A program made the position numbers and the translations under genes. Of a DNA stretch of 7,733 nt, positions 1 to 6,008 are shown piece by piece. The notes beneath the pieces were generated by a model that was not told the DNA's origin, searched no databases, and saw only the letters and a list, made by a program, of their open reading frames with translations. Numbering within the stretch: the stretch's first letter is position 1; each line of letters begins with the position of its first letter. This stretch comes from Rhodoferax sp. GTDB lineage: Bacteria; Pseudomonadota; Gammaproteobacteria; Burkholderiales; Burkholderiaceae_C. The stretch is taken from the NCBI GenBank assembly GCA_030833685.1, contig JAURGS010000122.1:1-7733 (forward strand). Reading direction: 5' to 3'.

Positions 1-711
1 GTGGGCGTGCGCGTCGTTGAGCTCGCGTGATACATCGGCCATCATCGGCCGCAGCAGCTGGGCATGGCGCATGGCCTCCTCGTAAACCGGCTGGAACTGA
101 ACCTTCCCCTCGTGCAAATACGGCGCGAGGACTGGCCCGTAGTCAAAGTTGCGGCCCTGCAGTAATTCAATCAAAAAATGGTTGTAAAGGGCCAGCAGCT
201 CACGCAGCTTGGTTGCGAAACGCTCTGGGTGCTTCATGTCTTGTACCCGCAGCGCGCGGCGCGCGATTTTGTCCTCGTAGGCTGGGCCAATGCCACGTCC
301 CGTGGTGCCAATTTTTTCGCTACCGCCTCGTTCCCTGGCGACCTCGCGTGCCAGGTCGAGCGCAGCATGAAAAGGCAAAATCAAGGGACAGGCCTCGCTG
401 ATACGCAGTCTCGACCTGACCTCAACCCCAGCTTTCTCCAGGCCCTCGATCTCCTCGAACAGTTTGGCAGCGGACAGCACCACGCCATTGCCGATGTAAC
501 ACTTGATTCCCGCACGCATGATGCCGCTGGGAATCAGATGCAAAGCTGTCTTAACCCCATTGATGACCAGCGTGTGGCCAGCGTTGTGCCCACCTTGAAA
601 CCGGACCACGCCCTGCGCGCTTTCGGTCAGCCAATCCACCAACTTGCCTTTGCCCTCATCGCCCCATTGGGTACCGACAACAACAACATTTCGTCCTTTG
701 GTCGCAGTCAT
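1..711 (-). CDS. purA: Adenylosuccinate synthetase, N-terminal part (cut by window edge)
   Basis: PurA condenses IMP with aspartate using GTP to give adenylosuccinate, the first committed step from IMP to AMP in the cytoplasm. The frame opens with ATG at 711 and stays open to base 1, giving 237 residues. Full-length family members have about 430-460 residues, so roughly the C-terminal half lies outside the window. Seen directly: the signature GTQWGDEGKGK at residues 13-23, with Asp18 matching the catalytic Asp13 of the E. coli enzyme; GGHNAGHTL around residues 41-48, with His46 matching catalytic His41; and the IMP-binding loop IGTTGRGIGPAYEDK at residues 134-148. No frameshift or missing key residue is visible in this part. 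The gene begins 22 nt after the hisZ stop, so it is probably cotranscribed. There is no strong Shine-Dalgarno sequence in that gap. Identification is very secure. Confidence 0.97.
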   Translation of the reverse strand, partial: MTATKGRNVVVVGTQWGDEGKGKLVDWLTESAQGVVRFQGGHNAGHTLVINGVKTALHLIPSGIMRAGIKCYIGNGVVLSAAKLFEEIEGLEKAGVEVRSRLRISEACPLILPFHAALDLAREVARERGGSEKIGTTGRGIGPAYEDKIARRALRVQDMKHPERFATKLRELLALYNHFLIELLQGRNFDYGPVLAPYLHEGKVQFQPVYEEAMRHAQLLRPMMADVSRELNDAHAH

Positions 712-733
712 GCTCTATGTATCGCTTTCTCGC

Positions 734-1882
734 TTAGAGGGCTTGAACAATCCACTGACCCGCAGCCTCAATCAGCTCGCGGTCACACTCAAATTCGTCA
801 ACTTCGCTTTCGTGCCCGGGCAGCACGCACACCACAATCTCGCCGCGCGCGCGCAAACCAGCGATGGCGCGCACCAGCCCTGGGTCTGCTCCCCACGGCG
901 CACGAATCGCACCCGGCAAGGCTTTTGCAGGCACCGCACTGACCAGGTTTTTCAAATCCAGGCTAAAGCCCGCTGCGGGCCTGCTGCGGCCAAAGACAGC
1001 ACCGACTTCGTCATAGCGCCCACCACGCACCAATGCGTCGCGTGCACTTGCAGCGTATATGGCGAAACGCACACCGGTGTAATAGTCGTAGCCGCGAAGA
1101 TCAGCGAGGTCAAAGCTGACATCGGCCCCACCGATGCCTTTTGCCAGACGACGCAAGCTCTCCAGGCTGTCTCGAACACCGGGCAGGTCTGGCAGCACCT
1201 GACTGGCCTCATCAAGCACAGCGGCACCACCATACAAGTGGGTCAGGGCCATCAACCCTTCGCGAACTGACGCCGCCATCGCGCTGGCCAGACGCCCGAC
1301 CTCTGCACGGTCTTTGGACGCCAGGGCCTGGAAAAGCGCCGAGCGCCGCTCAGGCTTGAGCTCTTGGGCCTGCAACATGGCGCGTACCAGCCGGGTGTCA
1401 GCCAGATCGACACGGGGCGCGGTCACTTTGGCGGCCCTTAAACAATCGAGCGCCAGGCCCAACACCTCCAGATCGGCTTCCTCACCGCTGTGGCCGTAGA
1501 TTTCGGCGCCGAACTGAATAGGCTCACGGCTGGCGTGGGGGGCGCCCGGTCGGGTGTGAACCACTGAGCCGCAGTAACACAGCCGGGTGACACCCCGGCG
1601 ATTGAGCAGATGTGCATCAATGCGCGCCACCTGCGGGGTGCTGTCCGCGCGCAGGCCCATGGCCCGGCCAGACAGCTGATCGACCAGCTTGAAGGTCTGA
1701 AGGTCCAGTGCTTCGCCTGCGCCACTGAGTAGAGAATCCAGGTGCTCCAGAAGCGGCGGCATGACCAGCTCGTAGCCATAGCAACGCGCTGTGTCAAGCA
1801 AATCGCGGCGTAACTCTTCGATGTGCCTGGCCTCGGATGGCAAGACGTCGGCAATGTGATCCGGCAAAAGCCAGGCAGACAT
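734..1882 (-). CDS. hisZ: ATP phosphoribosyltransferase regulatory subunit HisZ
   Basis: HisZ is a catalytically inactive paralogue of histidyl-tRNA synthetase. It binds the short form of HisG and is needed for ATP phosphoribosyltransferase activity and histidine feedback at step one of histidine synthesis. The 382-residue protein keeps the class II synthetase core: a motif-2-like segment with LRADSTPQVARIDA at residues 77-90, a HisRS-like GYDYYTG at 264-270, GGRYDEV at 287-293 and GFSLDL at 305-310. It ends soon afterwards, without room for a full anticodon-binding domain, which favours HisZ over HisS (usually about 420-430 residues or more). The ATG at 1882 fits the usual HisZ N-terminus (W-L-L-P-D-H-I-A-D-V-L-P), though no clear ribosome binding site precedes it. 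The gene lies 68 nt after the DUF2065 stop and 22 nt before purA. The partner hisG is not in this window; a short-form HisG elsewhere in the genome is predicted. Confidence 0.93.
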   Translation of the reverse strand: MSAWLLPDHIADVLPSEARHIEELRRDLLDTARCYGYELVMPPLLEHLDSLLSGAGEALDLQTFKLVDQLSGRAMGLRADSTPQVARIDAHLLNRRGVTRLCYCGSVVHTRPGAPHASREPIQFGAEIYGHSGEEADLEVLGLALDCLRAAKVTAPRVDLADTRLVRAMLQAQELKPERRSALFQALASKDRAEVGRLASAMAASVREGLMALTHLYGGAAVLDEASQVLPDLPGVRDSLESLRRLAKGIGGADVSFDLADLRGYDYYTGVRFAIYAASARDALVRGGRYDEVGAVFGRSRPAAGFSLDLKNLVSAVPAKALPGAIRAPWGADPGLVRAIAGLRARGEIVVCVLPGHESEVDEFECDRELIEAAGQWIVQAL

Positions 1883-1943
1883 AACGGTAAGCGTCAGGCT
1901 GTTAAAACCTGAATTCTACCGGTCACCTGTGCTCTCAAAGCGG

Positions 1944-1972
1944 CCTGATCTCAAGCCAGGGTCCAGATCAGG
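1944..1972. repeat. Perfect 8-bp inverted repeat over the DUF2065 stop codon
   Basis: CCTGATCT at 1944-1951 and AGATCAGG at 1965-1972 are exact inverted copies separated by 13 nt. In the minus-strand transcript they can form an 8-bp stem that includes the first base of the DUF2065 stop codon (1951-1953). No run of U follows, so it is a poor rho-independent terminator. It could be an mRNA-stabilising or processing hairpin between the hfl genes and hisZ-purA, or chance. Function is unproven. Confidence 0.4.
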
Positions 1973-2138
1973 ACCAGTCCAATGAGGACGCTACACAAAC
2001 CAATAAATCGCAGCTGCCCGTCGTGCAGCTTCAAAATATTCTGGAAGGTGTTTCGCCATACGCCTGGCGACAACATGGGCATCAGGCCCTCAAGGATGAG
2101 GACCAGGCCCAGGGCCAGCCAGACACGTCAGCGTCCAT
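1951..2138 (-). pseudogene. DUF2065 (YjeT-like) small inner-membrane protein, apparent frameshift near the 5' end
   Basis: A frame from 2121 down to the TGA at 1951-1953 encodes 56 residues typical of DUF2065: a hydrophobic helix starting WLALGLVLILEGLMP, a short polar middle with W-R-x-x-F, the conserved DGQLRFIGL, and a second hydrophobic helix ending WTLA. Family members have about 60-65 residues, two membrane helices and no firmly established function; they often follow hflC. This frame has an in-frame TGA only two codons before WLALG and no ATG, GTG or TTG in that interval. The expected start, ATG at 2138 (8 nt after the hflC stop), reads MDADVS in another frame and stops after 18 codons at 2082. 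The ATG-to-stop span is 188 nt, not a multiple of three; one extra base near 2120-2125 would restore about 62 residues. It may be a true mutation or a sequencing or assembly error. The family call is fairly sure; the cause of the break is unknown. Confidence 0.65.
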
Positions 2139-2146
2139 GGGCGGGC

Positions 2147-3043
2147 TTACTTGCCGCCCAAAGGATTCAGGCCGTCACGCAGAGATTTGAAAAACTCAGA
2201 GCTGCTGGGATCAACCAGCATCAGATCGCTCTTCTTGGACAGGCTGGACTTGTAAGCCTCCAGGCTACGATAGAAGCGGGCAAACTGGGCGTCGCGACCA
2301 AACGCGTCAGCATAAATACGGGCGGCCTCTCCGTCACCTTCACCCTTGATTTTTTGCGCGTCGCGATAGGCGTTGGCCACGGTAACTTCACGCTGGCGAT
2401 CGGCGTCGGCGCGAATCTTTTCGCCCTCAGCAGCACCTGTGGAGCGCAGCTCATTGGCCACCCGTTTTCGCTCGGCCTCCATACGGCGGTAGACAGACTC
2501 GGTGATTGCATCCACGTAGTCGACACGGGTAATGCGCACATCGACCACGTCGACACCCCAGGGTTTTTGCCCCTGGACCTGGCTGATGACCTCGGCTTTG
2601 ACGTCTTCCATCAGCCCTTCGCGCTTATTGGACAACAATTCACTGACGGTGCGCTTGTTGATTTCCTCCTGGAAGGCATTGCGCACCACGCGATTGAGCT
2701 GGCTGGCACCTGCGTTCTCGGTTGTGCCGACGTTGCGGATGTACTCGGTAGGCTCCGAAATACGCCAGCGCACATACCAATCAATCACCACCCGCTGCTT
2801 CTCGGCCGTCAGAACAGGCTCCTTGTCGGTGCTGTCCAGCGTCAAGAGTCGTTTGTCGATGTAAGAAACATTTTGAAATGGCGGCGGCAACTTGAAGTTC
2901 AATCCAGGCTGGGTGATTACCGTTTTGATCTGGCCGAAAGCCAGCACCACACCAAACTGGCGCTGGTCCACCACAAACAGCGTGGAACTGGCCAAAGCCA
3001 GTGCCAGCACAAAACTAGAGATGATTAAACCGATTCTGTTCAT
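2147..3043 (-). CDS. hflC: Protease modulator HflC (SPFH/band 7 protein)
   Basis: HflC pairs with HflK in a large inner-membrane complex that encloses the FtsH protease and restrains its access to membrane substrates; the bulk of the protein is periplasmic. The 298-residue product has one N-terminal signal-anchor helix at about residues 5-24 (LIISSFVLALALASS). The SPFH domain follows, beginning VVDQRQFGVVLAFGQI and including PGLNFKLPPPFQNV at about residues 46-59. The middle and later part carries the charged helical stretch usual for HflC, with E-A-E-R-K-R-V-A-N-E-L-R-S-T-G-A-E-G-E-K-like composition. It is somewhat shorter than the E. coli protein (334 residues). The ATG at 3043 is supported by a strong Shine-Dalgarno sequence that overlaps the hflK stop, indicating translational coupling and balanced HflK:HflC synthesis. 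The protein ends LGGK followed by TAA at 2147-2149. Confidence 0.97.
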   Translation of the reverse strand: MNRIGLIISSFVLALALASSTLFVVDQRQFGVVLAFGQIKTVITQPGLNFKLPPPFQNVSYIDKRLLTLDSTDKEPVLTAEKQRVVIDWYVRWRISEPTEYIRNVGTTENAGASQLNRVVRNAFQEEINKRTVSELLSNKREGLMEDVKAEVISQVQGQKPWGVDVVDVRITRVDYVDAITESVYRRMEAERKRVANELRSTGAAEGEKIRADADRQREVTVANAYRDAQKIKGEGDGEAARIYADAFGRDAQFARFYRSLEAYKSSLSKKSDLMLVDPSSSEFFKSLRDGLNPLGGK

Positions 3044-3046
3044 ATT

Positions 3047-3054
3047 CTTCTCCT
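3047..3054 (-). promoter_or_regulatory. Ribosome binding site of hflC, overlapping the hflK stop
   Basis: On the minus strand the hflK stop TAG (3055-3053) runs directly into GAGAAGAAT and then the hflC ATG. The purine-rich AGGAGAAG therefore uses the last two bases of the stop codon and sits a few bases before the start. It is the best Shine-Dalgarno match in the window and settles the hflC start. Confidence 0.8.
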
Positions 3055-4441
3055 AGCGCGAGTCACGGCTGCGAGCGCGCGAGGCGTCGCGTGTTCTCGA
3101 GTCGGAAATGACGCCTGAGGCACCACCCGAGGCTGCGCTGTTGGCGCTAGAGCCTTGCGCCTGCAAGGGCTCTTCGATGTTTTGCGTCGTCATCTGCATG
3201 ATCTTGTCCAGCGGCAGGTACAGCAGGTTAGAACCCTGCTTGGAGTCAACCAAAATTTTGGTGACGTTGCCATAAATCTGCTGCATCGCATCGATGTACA
3301 TGCGGTCTCGCGTCACCTGAGGAGCCTTTTGGTATTCCACCAGCACAGACTTGAAACGCTGCGCATCACCTTGGGCCTGCGCCACGATTCGGGCTTTGTA
3401 GGCGTCTGCCTCTTCTTTAAGCCTGGAGGCCGCACCGACGGCTCTGGGAACCACATCGTTGGCGTAGGCTTGAGCCTCGTTCTTGGCACGCTCACGCTCC
3501 TGTCCAGCTTTGAGCACGTCATCAAAAGCCGCCTGAACCTGCTCAGGGGGGCGAACGCCACCCTGCTGCAAGTTGATGCCAACCACTTCAATACCAACCT
3601 TGTAGCGATCGAGAATCTTCTGCATCAAGGCGCGAACCCGAGGCGCGATCTGGTCGCGTTCGTCTGAGAGTGCGCTATCCATGCGCATCTTGCCAACCAC
3701 CTCGCGTACCGCAGTCTCGGCTGCCTGAACCACAGCATCTGTCGGGTTTTTGCTCTCAAAGAGGAAAGCACGCGCGTCGTTAAGTCGGTATTGCACTGCA
3801 AACTTGATCTCAACAATGTTCTCGTCTGCAGTGAGCATGGCCGACTCGCGCAGGCCAGTGGCCTTGATAATCGTATCGCGGCCAATGTCCAGCGAGCGAA
3901 TTTGCGTGACGAATATCAGTTCATGGCGCTGCACCGGGTACGGCAGCCGCCAGTTGAAGCCAGCGCCCACGGTGGAGTGGTATTTGCCGAATTGCGTGAT
4001 AACAGCCTGCTGGCCCTCTTGGACGATGAAAAAACCGGTGCCCAGCCAGATCAGCGCGACAACGGCGGCAATCAAACCGACACCAACCTTGGCACTTTTC
4101 ATATCAGGCTGGAAATCGCCACCGCCACCGCCACCGCCTGATCCGCCGCCAAACGGGTTCTTGCCGCCGCCGCGGCGCCCACCACCGCCGAGCATGCCGC
4201 CCAACTTGCGGTTGAAGTCTCGCCACAGTTCATCCAGGTCCGGCGGTCCAGCCTGTGGCCGCTCTGGGCGCTGAGGCTCTTGCCCGCGCGGCTGCTCCGC
4301 AGGCCGCTCCGGCTGCGGGGGCTGTTGCTCATCTTGCCCTTTGGCCTGGCCTTCGTCCTGACGCCCCCAACGAGGATCGTTAAGGTTCCAAACCGCCCGG
4401 GGTCGGCGCAAAGGTCCAAACAGTGGTAATTTCAGTTTCAT
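3053..4441 (-). CDS. hflK: FtsH protease activity modulator HflK (SPFH/band 7 protein)
   Basis: HflK is the partner of HflC in the membrane-anchored ring around FtsH. The 462-residue protein is longer than E. coli HflK (419). Layout: a cytoplasmic N-terminus with NLNDPRWG at residues 19-26; a Pro/Gln/Glu/Arg-rich disordered stretch at about 28-66; the family signature PPDLDELWRDFNRKL at 66-80; a glycine-rich linker at about 81-108; one membrane helix at about 117-139; then the SPFH domain starting IVQEGQQAVITQFGKY at 139-154. A long charged helical region near residues 310-370 precedes the C-terminal part. The protein ends with a Ser/Arg/Asp-rich tail (SDSRTRDASRARSRDSR). The ATG at 4441 has no clear ribosome binding site, but its position 38 nt after hflX and the upstream placement of NLNDPRWG support it. 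It is followed 9 nt later by hflC. Confidence 0.97.
   Translation of the reverse strand: MKLKLPLFGPLRRPRAVWNLNDPRWGRQDEGQAKGQDEQQPPQPERPAEQPRGQEPQRPERPQAGPPDLDELWRDFNRKLGGMLGGGGRRGGGKNPFGGGSGGGGGGGDFQPDMKSAKVGVGLIAAVVALIWLGTGFFIVQEGQQAVITQFGKYHSTVGAGFNWRLPYPVQRHELIFVTQIRSLDIGRDTIIKATGLRESAMLTADENIVEIKFAVQYRLNDARAFLFESKNPTDAVVQAAETAVREVVGKMRMDSALSDERDQIAPRVRALMQKILDRYKVGIEVVGINLQQGGVRPPEQVQAAFDDVLKAGQERERAKNEAQAYANDVVPRAVGAASRLKEEADAYKARIVAQAQGDAQRFKSVLVEYQKAPQVTRDRMYIDAMQQIYGNVTKILVDSKQGSNLLYLPLDKIMQMTTQNIEEPLQAQGSSANSAASGGASGVISDSRTRDASRARSRDSR
4117..4138. repeat. Hexanucleotide tandem repeat (CGCCAC) in hflK
   Basis: The plus strand carries three full copies of CGCCAC plus four bases of a fourth (22 nt). 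On the coding strand it encodes the Gly102-Gly108 run in the HflK linker just before the membrane helix. Gain or loss of a 6-bp unit would change the linker by two glycines without breaking the frame. The repeat is seen directly; length variation between strains is only a possibility. Confidence 0.75.
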
Positions 4442-4479
4442 CGCGTATTTAAGGTTTTATCAGCCTGAATTGTGCCGTC

Positions 4480-5682
4480 TCAGTGCTCAGCCTCATGGAT
4501 TGAAGGGAATTCGCTATTCGCCGGCGCAGTTGCCGATTGTCCTCTGCTGGCACCAACACGCTCAGCAATGATCCGACGCACTGTATCCAGCCCCCAGCCC
4601 TGCGCCGCGCTGACAAAGACCCGCTGCACCGCCCGGCCATCAATCTCGTACCAATCAAACGGCTGCGCCCCAGCCCAGTGCGGCCTGCGTTCGGGCTCAA
4701 TCGCATCGAGCTTATTAAACACCAGCACCTGTTCGATATGCTCGGCACCGATTTCAGCCAGTACCGCCTGCACCTGCGCTATCTGGGCATCAAAGTTCGG
4801 ACTTGAAAAATCAACCACGTGCAGTAGCAAGTCAGCGTCCACCGCTTCTTGCAAGGTGGCCTGAAAAGCGTCCACCAGGCCATGGGGCAGGTCTTTGATG
4901 AAGCCGACCGTGTCCGACAAGGACACCATACGGTCGATATCACCCAGGTAGAGCTGACGGGTTGTGGTGTCCAAAGTAGCAAACAACTGATCTGCTGCGT
5001 AGGCCTGTGCTTTCACCAGGGCATTGAACAGGGTCGATTTACCCGCGTTGGTGTAGCCCACCAGAGAGACGGCAAAGGTCTGCCGACGCTGGCGCTGACG
5101 CCGCTGGGTGCTGCGCTGGCGCTTAACCCTGTCCAAGCGCTCTTTAATGCGTTTGATGGACTGACTGATCATGCGCCGGTCAAGCTCAATTTGCGTCTCA
5201 CCCGGGCCACCGCGCATACCGATACCGCCGCTTTGCCGCTCCAAATGCGACCAGCGCCGCACGAGCCGGGTGCTGAGGTACTGCAAACGGGCCAGCTCCA
5301 CCTGCAATTTACCCTCATGACTGCGCGCACGTTGGGCAAAGATTTCCAGGATCAACAGCGTACGGTCATTCACCGGCAAGCCAAGGTGGCGCTCCAAATT
5401 GCGCTGCTGCGCTGGGCTCAAGCTTTGGTCAAACAGGATTTCCTGCGCACCACTGGCGAGCGCCTGCGCCTTGATTTCGTCAGCTTTGCCACTGCCCACG
5501 AACAGCGCCGCATCGGGCGCCCTGCGCTTGCAGGTCAGGCGCGCAACGGGCTCTAGACCCGCAGTCTGCGCCAACAGCCCAAGTTCCTCGAGCTCACCAT
5601 CAAAACCTGGGGCGCCCAAATCGACGCCAACCAGAAGCGCTGGGACCGCTGCCTCAGGCTGACTCAGGCTTATCTCCGTCAA
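4480..5682 (-). CDS. hflX: Ribosome-associated GTPase HflX
   Basis: HflX is a TRAFAC-class GTPase that binds the 50S subunit and can split stalled 70S ribosomes, notably under heat stress. The 400-residue protein has the N-terminal HflX domain with DAALFVGSGKADEI at 57-70 and the glycine-rich GGIGMRGGPGETQIELDRR at 152-170. A basic helical linker at about 171-201 is very rich in Arg and Gln. The G domain follows: G1 GYTNAGKS at 209-216, G3 DTVGF at 257-261, G4 NKLD at 323-326 and G5 SA at 358-359. All nucleotide-binding motifs are intact. The only conventional start is TTG at 5682, inside hfq (29-nt overlap), because this frame has a TGA just upstream. It lacks an obvious Shine-Dalgarno sequence. 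An in-frame CTG at 5667 is preceded by GGAG at about 6 nt and could be the real start; the protein would lose only five residues. The C-terminus after residue 380 is short and unremarkable. Confidence 0.97.
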   Translation of the reverse strand: MTEISLSQPEAAVPALLVGVDLGAPGFDGELEELGLLAQTAGLEPVARLTCKRRAPDAALFVGSGKADEIKAQALASGAQEILFDQSLSPAQQRNLERHLGLPVNDRTLLILEIFAQRARSHEGKLQVELARLQYLSTRLVRRWSHLERQSGGIGMRGGPGETQIELDRRMISQSIKRIKERLDRVKRQRSTQRRQRQRRQTFAVSLVGYTNAGKSTLFNALVKAQAYAADQLFATLDTTTRQLYLGDIDRMVSLSDTVGFIKDLPHGLVDAFQATLQEAVDADLLLHVVDFSSPNFDAQIAQVQAVLAEIGAEHIEQVLVFNKLDAIEPERRPHWAGAQPFDWYEIDGRAVQRVFVSAAQGWGLDTVRRIIAERVGASRGQSATAPANSEFPSIHEAEH

Positions 5683-5902
5683 AGTTGGGCAGCGTCACGG
5701 CGCGCCCGGGGACGATTGTCGAGATAGCGTGCTTGTAAACCATCTGAGTGACAGTATTGCGTAAGAGCACGACATACTGGTCAAAGGACTCCACCTGCCC
5801 CTGCAACTTGATGCCGTTGACAAGGTAAATCGAGACCGGGATGTGTTCCCGACGCAAAGCGTTCAGGAAGGGGTCTTGCAACATTTGGCCTTTGTTGTTC
5901 AC
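5654..5902 (-). CDS. hfq: RNA chaperone Hfq
   Basis: Hfq is a hexameric Sm-like protein that binds small RNAs and mRNAs and promotes their pairing in post-transcriptional regulation. The 82-residue sequence is unmistakable: GQMLQDPFLNALRREHIPVS at residues 5-24, the Sm1 strands with VNGIKLQGQVESFDQYVVLL at 28-47, and the Sm2 motif YKHAIST at 56-62, which lines the proximal uridine-binding pore. The lateral rim reads R17-R18-E19-H20, where E. coli has Arg-Arg-Glu-Arg; an RKEH/RREH form is common in beta-proteobacteria. The C-terminal tail after Val69 is only 13 residues (NFDGDKPESA at the end), much shorter than in the 102-residue E. coli protein, and acidic. The start is GTG at 5902, supported by GGAG six bases upstream; no in-frame ATG gives the conserved N-terminus. 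The 3' end overlaps hflX by 29 nt, and der lies 106 nt upstream. Confidence 0.98.
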   Translation of the reverse strand: MNNKGQMLQDPFLNALRREHIPVSIYLVNGIKLQGQVESFDQYVVLLRNTVTQMVYKHAISTIVPGRAVTLPNFDGDKPESA

Positions 5903-6008
5903 GATATGCTCCGTGTTCTGTTATGGACGACCGCTTAACGATACCACAGCTGCCAGGACCTGAAGGGGCACATCGACATCGTGAGCCGCTCAAGCACTGG
6001 CAGGGACG
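5903..6008 (-). other. der-hfq intergenic region (largest gap in the window)
   Basis: This 106-nt gap is the only one large enough for a separate hfq promoter. An extended -10-like TGGTATCGT is present on the minus strand at 5946-5938, but no good -35 box lies 16-18 nt upstream, so it is only a weak candidate. A short palindrome TGAGCCGCTCA occurs at 5982-5992 (5-bp arms, 1-nt centre). No terminator with a U-run follows der. Internal promoters ahead of hfq are known in other proteobacteria, which is why the gap deserves note. Confidence 0.3.
5909..5912 (-). promoter_or_regulatory. Ribosome binding site of hfq
   Basis: GGAG on the minus strand is separated by six bases (CATATC) from the GTG at 5902. 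It decides the start in favour of this GTG over the downstream in-frame ATG at codon 7, which would remove the conserved first residues of Hfq. Confidence 0.75.

Noticed and set aside
178..942. 254-codon plus-strand open frame opposite purA and the end of hisZ
   Set aside because: The opposite strand encodes PurA with intact catalytic motifs; the plus-strand product is low-complexity and unrecognisable.
1910..1938. Possible promoter before hisZ: TTGAGA and AATTCA separated by 17 nt on the minus strand
   Set aside because: The -10 box matches the consensus at only two of six positions, and the better TAGAAT is just 14 nt from the -35-like element. Too weak to annotate.
2110..2138. Programmed -1 frameshift in the DUF2065 gene
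   Set aside because: The phase is right for a -1 shift, but there is no slippery heptamer and no obvious downstream stimulatory structure. A missing base explains it more simply.
1982..3028. 348-codon open frame on the plus strand, antisense to hflC and DUF2065
   Set aside because: It mirrors the coding of hflC, whose product is clearly recognisable; the plus-strand product resembles no family I know, and I see no ribosome binding site. It is a shadow frame.
4849..5556. 235-codon plus-strand open frame opposite hflX
   Set aside because: It lies wholly within hflX, whose GTPase motifs are intact; this is a codon-bias shadow.
5935..5979. Possible 14-residue leader peptide between der and hfq (minus strand)
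   Set aside because: No Shine-Dalgarno sequence, no repeated regulatory codons and no attenuator-like hairpins follow; frames this short are expected by chance.
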